Source of the DNA: Triglochin maritima
Lineage: Eukaryota; Streptophyta; Magnoliopsida; Alismatales; Juncaginaceae
Reading direction: 5' to 3'
DNA: 64,000 nt
Assembly: GCA_963682175.1 (NCBI GenBank)
Contig: OY821775.1
Coordinates: 50,502,053 to 50,566,052, forward strand
The translations under genes and the position numbers were made by a program. The notes below the pieces were generated by a model that saw only the letters and a program-made list of their open reading frames with translations, had not been told where the DNA came from and did no database searches. Positions 24,962-34,386 of the stretch are shown piece by piece (positions within the stretch are counted from its first letter, which is position 1; each line of letters begins with the position of its first letter).

Positions 24962-25041
24962 GGAAAATGTTTAGTAGACGCGCGCGTCACTGACGCTACT
25001 TACGTGGCGGAGAAATTTTGTCCATTCAGCATCCAGTCAGC
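24962..25041 (+). repeat. Left terminal inverted repeat of the MULE
   Basis: About 80 bp that pair with 33495-33577 reverse-complemented. Strongest matches are the GACGCGCGCGTC block, the ACGCTAC-TACGTGG block and the inner CCAGTCAGC block. Confidence 0.88.
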
Positions 25042-25204
25042 ATGTACACTAAGCTTCTCAGAGCAATGATGTCTTTCTTATTTGTCTTCCCGATGCATTA
25101 AATGCATATCTACGGAGATACCACCTTTTCTTTTGGCGCTCAACGGAGATCAACTAAAAATCCCTTAGGGTTTCACGTCACCTAATTTTTTACTCATTTT
25201 CCTT

Positions 25205-28200
25205 TTTTTTTCCAGACAAGCGCATGACTCATTCCGGACAAAGTTACTATGTAATCCGCATAGTTGGAACACTTATTCCGGACAAGCGTACTACTTACTC
25301 CGGAATGTTGTCTTTTTCTTTTATTTTCCCGATACGTCCACAATCGCATTTAATGCTCCTCAAATCAGCACGTCCTCCATTTCTTCTTTTTTGGCGTTTT
25401 ACGGAGATACAAAATGTTTTGGCTACCTTATTCGGATCCTATGAAGCCTTCTTTCTTCTTCCTCCCTTTTTGCTGTACTGTAATGACACTCGTTAATGTG
25501 TCCTCACAGCCGGCGCATGCCTCAAACGTCCCGCAAGAGAAGATGTATTTTCCTTCCTTCGAAGAAGCCAAAGCATTTTATGTTTCCTATGCCGATTCCT
25601 GTGGTTTTGGTGTGAAGATAAGGCAATCTCATTACGATCGTGGTGTTGTTATACGGGCCACTCTTACTTGCTCCAAGGAGGGTAATGCTCCGGGAAACCA
25701 AGGTGAAGGTAGACCAAAACATAGGTTATCCGGTAGGGTCGAGTGCACTGCTCGGATCAGGGTCTCCGGAAATCCATCCAGAGGCTACGTAATTAACTAC
25801 GTAGATCTCCAACATAACCACGCCATGCTGTCGGAAGACCAGATGCGCTTCCTCCGACAAAAACGATCCGTCCCGGAATCCGCCAGAGCACGCATTTCGT
25901 GCAATGATGCTGCCGGTATATCTGCCGCCAAGACCATGCAATCTTTTGTGGTCGAAGCTGGAGGTCACGATAAATTGTCTTTCAACGAGCGTGACCTAAG
26001 GTTATTTATTCTCCACTTAACCTGGTTGAAGTTACGCATTTAGCTTTGTCATAAAAATTATGTTTCGCAGGAATGTTGTGAACGAGGTTAGAAACCTCAA
26101 AATGGGACCAGGAGATGCGCAAGCTATCCAAGATTATTTCATCAGGATGCAGAAGAATGATTCCCGCTTCTTTTACGTAATGGATATGGACGACGAAGGC
26201 AGACTACGAAATGTGTTCTGGGCCGACAGTCGTTCTCGAGCTGCTTACTCTTACTTTGGAGATGCAATATGTTTCGACACAACATACATAACAAACAAGT
26301 ATGACATGCCTTTTGCCCCATTTGTGGGGGTAAATCACCACTACCAGTCTGTCCTACTCGGTTGCGCACTCATCTCTTCCGAGACGACACAAAATTACAT
26401 TTGGTTGTTCCAAACATGGTTGACGTGCATGAACGGTACGTGTTTTATTTTGTCCGGCTTTGTCCGTTTTACGTTATGTGCCTGTCCGGTTACCCTTTAC
26501 GTCTGTCCGGTTTACGTCTTTTGCTCGTCCGGTTTATCCCTTACGTCTGTCCGGTTTACGTTTTTTGCTCGTCCGGTTTATCCCTTACGTCTGTCCGGTT
26601 TACGTTTTTTGCTCGTCCGGTTTACCCTTGACGTCTGTCCGGTTTACGTTATTTTTGTCCCGATTAACATATGTTTTTATCTTGATCGCGTTGTGTGCAG
26701 ATACAAGCCCCCCGACGATCATAACAGACCAATGTGGCGCCATAGCTGCGGCTGTGAGGACTGTGTTCCCTAAAGCGCGGCACAGATTTTGTATATGGCA
26801 CATAATGAATAAGGCCCCTGTGAAGCTGCCCACGAAGTACCGGGAGCATACGTTGTTTGACATCAACAACTGTGTATTCGATTCCAAGACTCCGGCAGAA
26901 TTCGAGCGGAATTGGTAGGGTTTTCTAGATGATTTCGAGTTCCACGACAATAATTGGCTCCGATCCATTTATGCAATTCGAGAGCGCTGGGTACCTGCAT
27001 TTTGGCGGGATTGTTTTTCCGCAGGAATGACATCAACCCAGAGAAGTGAGGGTATGAACGCCTCCTTCGATAAGTACCTCACATCAAGGACGACACTTAA
27101 GCAGTTCGTTCAACAATACGAACTCGCAGTACGCCACAAGTATGAGAAGGAAGCTCTGTCTGATTTCGATTGTCAGCATAAGGCTCCACAATTGATTTCG
27201 AAATATCCATTCGAGAGGCAATTGGGCGAGTTGTATACGGTGGGTGTCTTCAAGAAGGTGCAGTTAGAAATTGGGAAGATGATGTACTGCGACATCAAGG
27301 ATGAGTTCAACGAGGACGACACATTGCACTTCAACGTGACCGAACATGTATTGACACATATCCTCCCATTGTCGAAACGGTTCACAGTGCAAATTAGAGA
27401 TGAGAAGTGGGTATGCGATTGCAGAATGTTTGATCACGTCGGTATCCTATGTTGTCACGTTTATGTTGTTATTGCCCGAATACGTCCAAACGCGTTGCTC
27501 CCCGAGTCTTACATCGTCCACCGATGGAGGAAGGATATCCGAAGGAGCTATGGAGTCAAGTTTCCCCTTCAAAGTGGCATAACGGGGAACGATGCGCTTC
27601 GTCGCCACGACGACATAATGGGTCGTGCGGTTTGGATCGCCGAGGCCGCTTTCGACTCAAACGACAGATATCTTCAGGCGGTAGAGGCACTTGAGTTGCT
27701 TAAGGAACGTATGCAACGACCTGATCCTGTGTTCGATGGTACATCCATTCTCAATCCGGATAAGGCAAGACGGAAAGGCAGACCGCCGAGCAAACGACGG
27801 ATTTCTTTGTCTGAGAAAATAATTCAAAGTAACGTTAAGAAAATCATCAGGAATAAGGTTCTACCCCCGTTACACCCTGCAGCACCAAAACCGGGGGATC
27901 ACGATTTCGATGACTGGGACATGAATTTGCATTACGAGGGAGTTCCTCCTTGATTATTGTATTTGTCCTTGGTTGGAATTATTCCTATTTAATTTTGTTG
28001 AAAGTCATTGTATGTCTGTCCGTATTATTGCATAAGATTCAACTCTTTCTTTGCTTGTTCGTTTGTGAATTAATTTCTGATGGCGACAAATATATTTAAG
28101 TAATTTTGGTTTGTTGTATGCCTGTCCGGAATAAGTTATATTTATGTCCGGATTAAGTTACAAGTATGTCCGGATTACGTTATATGTCCGTCCGGATTAC

Positions 28201-29475
28201 GATTCATCCATGTCCGTCCGGATTACGATTCATCCATGTCCGGATTAAGTGTATTTGTTGTTCAGAATAAGTGTATTTGTTGTTCAGAATAAGTATATTT
28301 GTTGTCCGGTTTAAGAATAAAGTTTGTCCAGAAACGTAACATAAAGTTTTTCCGGAAGAAGTGTATTTGCTGTCCGGAATAAGTGTATTTGTTGTCCGGA
28401 ATAAGCGTATTTGTTGTCCGGAATAAGTGTATTTGTTGTCCGGTTTAAGAATAAAGTGTGTCCGGAATAAGTGTATTTGCTGTCCGGAATACGTGTATTT
28501 GCTGTCCGGAATAAGTGTACTTGCTGTCCGGAATAAGTGTATTTGTTGTCCGGAATAAGTGTATTTGCTGTCCGGAATAAGTGTATTTGTTGTCCGGAAT
28601 AAGTGTATTTGTTGTCCGGTTTAAGAATAAAGTGTGTCCCGAAACGGAACAAAAAGTTTATCCGGAATAAGTGTATTTGCTGTCCGGAATAAGTGTATTT
28701 GTTGTCCGGAATAAGTGTATTTGTTGTCCGGAATATGTGTATTTGTTGTCCGGTTTAGGAATAAATGTGTCCGGAATAAGTGTATTTGCTGTCCGGAATA
28801 AGTGTATTTGTTGTCCGGAATATGTGTATTTGTTGTCCGGTTTAAGAATAAAGTGTGTCCGGAATAAGTGTATTTGCTGTCCGGAATAAGTGTATTTGCT
28901 GTCCGGAATTAGTGTACTTGCTGTCCGGAATAAGTGTATTTGTTGTCCCGAAACGGAACAAAAAGTTTGTCCGGAATAAGTGTATTTGTTGTCCGGAATA
29001 ACTGTATTTGTTGTCCGGAATAAGTGTATTTGTTGTCCGGTTTAAGAATAAAGTGTGTCCCAAAACGGAACAAAAAGTTTGTCCAGAATAAGTGTATTTG
29101 CTGTCCGGAATAAGTGTATTTGTTGTCCGGAATAAGTGTATTTGTTGTCCGGAATATGTGTATTTGTTGTCCGGTTTAAGAATAAAGTGTGTCCGGAATA
29201 AGTGTATTTGCTGTCCGGAATAAGTGTATTTGTTGTCCGGAATATGTGTATTTGTTGTTCGGAATAAGTGTATTTGCTGTCCGGAATAAATGTATTTGTT
29301 GTTCGGAGTAAGTGTATTTGTTGTCCGGTTTAAGAATAAAGTTTGTCCAGAAACGGAACATAAAGTTTTTCCGGAATAAGTGTATTTGCTGTCCGGAATA
29401 AGTGTATTTGTTGTCCGGAATTAGTGTATTTGCTGTCCGGAATAAGTGTATTTGTTCTCCGGTTTAAGAGTATTG
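25205..29475. repeat. TGTCCGGA repeat blocks around the MULE transposase gene
   Basis: Three blocks share one core. Block A, 25205-25310, has three copies read as (CTT)ATTCCGGACA (reverse orientation). Block B, about 26450-26665, lies inside transposase intron 2 and has tandem copies of GTCTGTCCGGTTTACG and a GCTCGTCCGGTTTA variant. Block C, about 28115-29470, has dozens of 22-bp units TGTCCGGAATAAGTGTATTT + GT, grouped into longer units by interruptions reading TTGTCCGGTTTAAGAATAAA followed by GTGTGTCC. Block C starts about 160 bp after the transposase stop. All sit in noncoding parts of the element. Confidence 0.9.
25414..27953 (+). pseudogene. FAR1/FHY3-type MULE transposase gene, three exons, one in-frame TAG
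   Basis: Exons 25414-26000, 26071-26435 and 26701-27953 join in frame at GT-AG introns to 734 codons. Domains in order: a FAR1-type zinc DNA-binding domain (FPSFEEAKAFYVSYADSCGF to CTARIRVSG...HNHAM); a MULE DDE core with aspartates in CFDTTY and ITDQC, then FCIWHIMNK and the RSEGMN segment; a SWIM zinc finger (CDCRMFDHVGILCCHVYV); and a basic tail with an AT-hook-like KGRPPSKRR. The only lesion is TAG at 26916-26918, between NW and GFLDDF. Intron 2 is filled with TGTCCGG repeats. Translation may begin at 25414 or at the Met of MYFPSF (25543). This would be the element's transposase; FAR1/FHY3 transcription factors are domesticated relatives. Confidence 0.9.
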
Positions 29476-30599
29476 ATAATTTATACATGTCCTTGTATTG
29501 ATAATTTAACCCAACACCAAATGTCCTTGTATTGATAAATCATTCAAATAGTCTATGTATTTTTAACATGTATACATGTATAACTTTGTAAAAAAAATTA
29601 AAACATCCAGAGTCGTTTATTGTTGATCGCACATCCCAGAGTCTTCGAGTAAGAAATTGGCCAAATCGCCTCTAAAACGGTGAATAACCTTGCTCTGCTT
29701 CGGCTGAGTCGGATCAGCATTCTCCATCAAATGCTTCATCCAGTACAAAACGTATGGCCCGCAGTCGTTACTCCCCGGTTGCTGTCATTGGCTACCCTTC
29801 CTCTCAACTCTCAGCGGCCAGTCGACCTTCAACAACCCTCGTCAGAATCCCGCTATCTTAGACGCGGTGCATTCATGAGTTCCGACTAAACGGTTAGGAT
29901 TGTCACCTCTTTTAAGTGTGCGGGAGAGGCTGTTGTACTGAATGAACTCTGATCGAGGTCCGTGGGCAACGAACAGAGTCCAGTGGCCGGCCAAACAGCA
30001 TGGCTGTGCGATGATGACTTCCTCCACATTTATTCCTTCAATTTTTGGGAGTAAATAATCTTTCCTTATATCTTCTCCATGTCCCTCCACAATCATTTCC
30101 GATTCGAAGGATGATAAGCAGACCACCTTTTGTTGCCCTCCTCTTCTGAGGAGTACCTCAATTAGGCCATCAATAGTTTCGTTGGTGAATTCTGTTTTTG
30201 CCGAAATCATTTCCTTCAGATCACCCTTGCGGGTATTGCTCAGACCCCCCCTCCAGATAATATCTTTGGCTTCTCGTTCGGGAGCCGTTGCTTTCAATAA
30301 ACGACGTACCTCATCATTGGTCAGCGTTCTCAAGGCGGTCGCATCCACATCGGGCCTCGTGGACGAAACATGGGCAGCCAGTTCATCTTTCGTTGTTTCG
30401 TCGGCCTCGTATATTTCTTCACTGGCTTCTTCGGCCCCCTTTGTTTTTGTGGTGGCTTCTTCGGCCTCCTTTATTTCTTCTTGTTTTTCTGTGGCATTCT
30501 TCTGTGCCTCATCTTGGCCAGATTTGCTTTGCGCTTCGTCTATATGTTTTGTGCGTAAGCGTAGTTTAATGGTCCGCATTTTTTGATGGTGCAAAAGCG

Positions 30600-31390
30600 G
30601 TAGCGATACCACAGCCTTCCTCTTTCTTTCCTGCTGTCTCCTCTTCTCTTCCTCCTCCCTCTTCTTCCTCTCCTCCTCCTCCGCCCTCCTCTTCTTCTCT
30701 TCCTCCTCCCTCGTATTCCTCTCTTCCTCCTCCCTCCTCTTCTTCTCATCCTCCTCCCTCCTCTTCTTCTCTTCCTCCTCCCTCTTCTTCCTCTCTTCCT
30801 CCTCCCTCTTCTTCCTCTCTTCCTCCCTCCGTTTTTCTCTCTCTTCCTCCTCCCTCCTCATCCTCCTCTTCTTCTCTTCCTCCTCCCTCTTATTCCTCTC
30901 ATCCTCCTCCCTCTTCTTCTTCTCTTGCTCCTCCCTCTTCTTCCTCTCTTCCTCCTCCCTCTTCTTCCTCTCTTCCTCTTCTCTTGCTCCTCCCTCTTCT
31001 TCCTCTCTTCCTCCTCCCTCTTCTTCCTCTCTTCCTCCTCCCTCTTCTTCCTCTCTTCCTCCCTCCGTTTTTTTCTCTCTTCCTCCTCCCTCCTCATCCT
31101 CCTCTTCTTCTCATCCTCCTCCCTTCCCTTCTTCTCATCCTCCTCCCTCTTATTCCTCTCATCCTCCTCCCTCCTCTTCTTCTCATCATCCTCCCTCTTC
31201 TTCTTCTCTTGCTCCTCCCTCTTCTTCCTTTCTTCCTCCTCTCTCTTCTCCCTCTCTTTGTCCTCTGTCTTCTTCCTCTCCTCCGCCTCCCTCTTATTTC
31301 TCTCTTCCTCCCTCTTTTCCCTCTCCTCCGCCTCCCTCTTATTTCTCTCTTCCTCCTCCCTCTTTTCCCTATCTTCCTCCTCCCCACGGA
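30600..31390 (-). repeat. Polypurine/polypyrimidine tract encoding the E/K/R coiled coil
   Basis: Almost 800 bp of the plus strand are pyrimidines with rare interruptions, built of CTTCCTCCTCCCTCTTCTT-like units of 18-24 bp. On the minus strand they encode (K/R)REEEE repeats. The repetition explains the frameshift and makes both strands look open in several frames; plus-strand Leu/Ser/Phe-rich frames here are artefacts. Confidence 0.92.
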
Positions 31391-31884
31391 CTCTCAGCCT
31401 ACGACACTCTTCTTGAGAGATCCGGAGTTCTTCCTCCAGGTTGTTAATTTTAACGGTCGCCTCCCTAAGTGCTGCTTCGGCTCGCAGCCAAATCGTCTTC
31501 ACCTCACTAAGTTCCAACTCTTGTAGCAGTGGGTCACATGGAATGCTGCATTCACTGAGTTGTACCCTTGGTAGAGTGGATGTTGAAGGTGTTTCCTTCG
31601 AGACAACCTTTGCTGCGGGAGTTGCTTCTTCAGTAGGAAATTGATCCTCTGACAACAGTGAATGCTCCCGTGCACTGAGTTTTGGGGTGCCCTTCAACTC
31701 AAATTGACCCGAGTAAATCCGGGACAAGTTGATGCCTCAATCTTCCCATTTTCTAAGGATTTGGCGTCTGCTAAACATTTCCGTCCAACACTTGAACCGT
31801 GGAAATGCTGACCGGGGATCCCCCAATTTGAACTTCTCGCAAAGCCACACCTGAAAATAGGAATGAGTTAAAAACCAGAAACAT

Positions 31885-32450
31885 AACTTCCCCAGGACAG
31901 ACACAACTCTTATTCCGGACAGACGCAAAACTATTCCGGACAGACACAACTCTTATTCCGGACAGACGCAACTCTTATTCCGGACAGACGCAAAACTATT
32001 CCGGACAGACACAACTCTTATTCCGGACAGACGCAACTCTTATTCCGGACAGACGCAACACTATTCTGGACAGACAAAATACTTATTCCGGACAGACGCA
32101 ACTCTTATTCCGGACAGACGCAACACTATTCCGGACAGACAATATACTTATTCCGGACAGACGCAACTCTTATTCCGGACAGACAATCTCAATACGTTTT
32201 CCGAAAAGACGCAACACTATTCCGGACAGACAAACTCTTATTCCGGACAGACAAAATTCTTATTCCGGACAGACAAAATACTTAATCCGGACAGACACAA
32301 TACGTATTCCGGACAAACAAGATACTATTCCGGACAGACAAAACACTTATTCCGGACAGACACAAGACCTATCCCGGACAGACAAAACACTTATTCCGGA
32401 CATAAACCAACACTACTCCGGACTGACACAACACTCATTCCGGACCAAGA
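31885..32450 (-). repeat. 22-bp TCCGGA tandem array in the intron of the second MULE gene
   Basis: Over twenty units of ATTCCGGACAGACGCAACTC + TT and variants. Read in the gene's own direction the unit contains TGTCCGGAATAAG, the same 13-bp core and the same 22-bp period as the array downstream of the transposase gene, although the other nine bases differ. Confidence 0.92.
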
Positions 32451-33390
32451 TGCTTACTTGTAATACGGCAACGCAACCATACACGTAGCCCTGCTTCATA
32501 GAGAAGTTCCCTGATAATCTCCTCCTCGAGAGGTCCCGTTGGGCTTCCTTCAGGCCTTCAACCAAGAAAGTGTGAACCGCATTTGCCCACGCATATCTCT
32601 TGAGGCGCTTGAGCTTCTTAAGGTGCTTCGTGTACCACGCTTTACTTCGCAGTGATCCATCGAAGAACAAAAAATGATTGAAAATCATAGAAATAAGGAG
32701 TCGGACGTGCTCCTCCTCCTCGCCCATCTTGCTCGTGGCGGTAAGATGACCCAGTAGTTGGGTGTTGTCGAGGTTCACCCCGTCACGTTTCTCTACGTAC
32801 ATTGCTTCCATATCCACTCTCTGCCCATGTGCTCTTAGTCCAAGTAGAAGGGCGACGTCTTCTACCGTAAATGGGACCACCCCAGTGGCTATTCTCAGAC
32901 CGACTTCAGTGGCGTCGAAGTGTTCGACGAACCAACCCAGTATCTCGTTGTCAGTTGTGACGTGAGGAAAGGAGAGGAAGTGACCGAAAGGCGTCCGTTG
33001 GAAGACATTTTTCTCCTCCTCCTTCATCCGGTCGAACTGCTTGTGAAGGGCCGTGAAACCGCACTTCGTTTCGCGGAAGTAGTACGTGCTTCCCTTAAAC
33101 CACCAAAAAAAATTGTTAGAGGCCAATAATGAACCTTAAAATGAACCAGAAAGAACGTGGTTGACACAACACCTGCGCGGCTACAATTTCAGGAGCGATG
33201 GAGGTTTCAGGTAGAGAAGGATCCATTTTCGCCTTGTTATAATTTTCGTTCGACTAAAACAGGAATGAAGGTTTTGGATGAGCGTATGGAAAGGAACTCC
33301 GGCTGAAATGGGGAATGGAAAAGGAGAAGACTTGGGAGGAAAGTTACTCGAATGTTGTCCCGCCGCTAATGATGTACGTCAAGTTTAACC

Positions 33391-33446
33391 GTCTAATCGT
33401 GATTTCGGGAAATGAACCGTCTAATCGTGATTTCGGGAAATGAACC
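33391..33446. repeat. Two perfect 28-bp direct repeats upstream of the second MULE gene
   Basis: The unit (33391-33418, 33419-33446) starts GTCTAATCGTGATTTCGGGA and lies about 165-220 bp upstream of the second gene's ATG, between that gene and the right TIR. A promoter role is possible but not shown. Confidence 0.9.
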
Positions 33447-33494
33447 GTCGCACCCAATAATTCGTAATTTACTTTTCCCCGCGCAGAAGTTTTG

Positions 33495-33577
33495 GCTGAC
33501 TGGACGCTGAACTGGTAGCTGACTTGTCCGTCCACGTAGGTAGCGTTACGGACGCGCGCGTCCGTGTATAACTATTC
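33495..33577 (-). repeat. Right terminal inverted repeat of the MULE
   Basis: Inverted partner of 24962-25041, ending exactly at the TSD (33578-33586). Confidence 0.88.
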
Positions 33578-33586
33578 TTGTAATAA

Positions 33587-34386
33587 AAGGAAAATGATAG
33601 TATAATCCGAAGCAGTTGTATAAGTAAGACTACAAAACGAGCAATTTGAGTAGACACACACCTTCAAATGAGTCACATCCAGAGGAAGACAAATTCTAAT
33701 TTACCAATTACCATCCTATTCCTATATATGTAAGTTTTCAGTGGATGTTGGACATCCAAAAATAATATGTATCTACATATTTGATACAAATACACATACA
33801 TTGCATATATATGTATGTTATAACTTACATGTCAATTTGAAAGATCAAAATACTAGTGGGGTCTTCACCGTCTGAACTGACCATTCTTCTCCCTTGTTAC
33901 CAGTATCACTCTCTCTTACACTAGACTCTTCAGCAACTTGAGCAGTCAGTGCAAGTGAGATTACAAAATCAGAAATGTAAAACACACCTGACTTTGAAAT
34001 TAGAATGTAATTGGTTTGTAGGAAAACAATCTAAAAGTAAGAAAATCATCTTCCAGAAAGAATATCTGATGATTCGTTTATAGAAAAATTTAAAAATTAA
34101 CTATAATAAGTTCTAAATCCTTATAAAATTGCACTAAAAATGACTTTACTAATTTTCACTACAATTTCTTAAGAAGTCATGAAACCGAATTTCCAATCAA
34201 TTTTGTTTAAACTAATTATTCAACGCATATTTAAATTTGTAACGCATATTTTACAAGGATAGGGAGACAAATACGGATGTAGAGTGGATTTGAAATGACC
34301 AAAATACCCTTGGGGGTATCATTCCAACGTCTCCATTATTCTCTCTCCTCTCTCTCTCTTGTTGACTTCTCCACCGCCATCTGCCG
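33587..34386. other. MULE flank and HRD3 upstream region
   Basis: AT-rich, no gene seen. A CT-rich leader (about 34330-34380) directly precedes the HRD3 start codon. Confidence 0.4.

Larger units (their letters stand above)
29617..33226 (-). pseudogene. Second MULE gene: DUF1985/plant-mobile-domain-like + coiled coil + Ulp1 protease, broken
   Basis: Exon 33226-33173 (MDPSLPETSIAPEIVAAQ), exon 33093-32458 and a long exon from 31850 join in phase at GT-AG sites. Exon 2 has a GHFLSFP...LGWFVEHFD...VPFTVEDVALLLGLRAHG core, like the DUF1985/plant mobile domain family that accompanies Ulp1 genes in plant MULEs. Next comes a roughly 280-residue E/K/R coiled coil, then a C-terminal C48 (Ulp1) protease with GHWTLFV (His) and SNDCGPYVLYWMKHLM (Cys). 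Lesions: in-frame TGA at 31739-31737, 29844-29842 and 29787-29785, and a frameshift within the coiled-coil repeat, near 30960-30990. The gene ends at TAA 29619-29617. The intron before 31850 holds TGTCCGGA repeats. Confidence 0.82.
24953..33586. mobile_element. Complete 8.6-kb Mutator-like element (24962-33577) with TIRs and 9-bp TSD
   Basis: The 9-bp direct repeat TTGTAATAA lies at 24953-24961 and 33578-33586, exactly abutting inverted ends. The left end starts GGAAAATGTTTAGTA and the right end, reverse-complemented, starts GAATAGTTATACACG; both then read GACGCGCGCGTC at the same offset of 15 bp, followed by ACGCTAC(T/C)TACGTGG. A 9-bp TSD and G-starting TIRs are diagnostic of Mutator. Inside are a FAR1-type transposase gene on + and a divergent DUF1985-like/coiled-coil/Ulp1 gene on -, with TCCGGA repeat arrays in the noncoding parts. 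Both genes carry stops, so this copy looks non-autonomous now, but the perfect TSD and nearly open frames suggest recent activity. Confidence 0.95.

Noticed and set aside
28311..29361. Frames with (Y)TYSGQQIHLFRT repeats
   Set aside because: Translation of the 22-bp TCCGGA array; its near-multiple-of-three subunits keep frames open.
28115..29470. CRISPR-like regular repeats
   Set aside because: Units are contiguous 22-mers without unique spacers, in a plant transposon.
30925..31526. Long plus-strand Leu/Ser/Phe-rich frames resembling membrane proteins
   Set aside because: Antisense of the polypurine coiled-coil tract. Only the minus strand connects to conserved domains.
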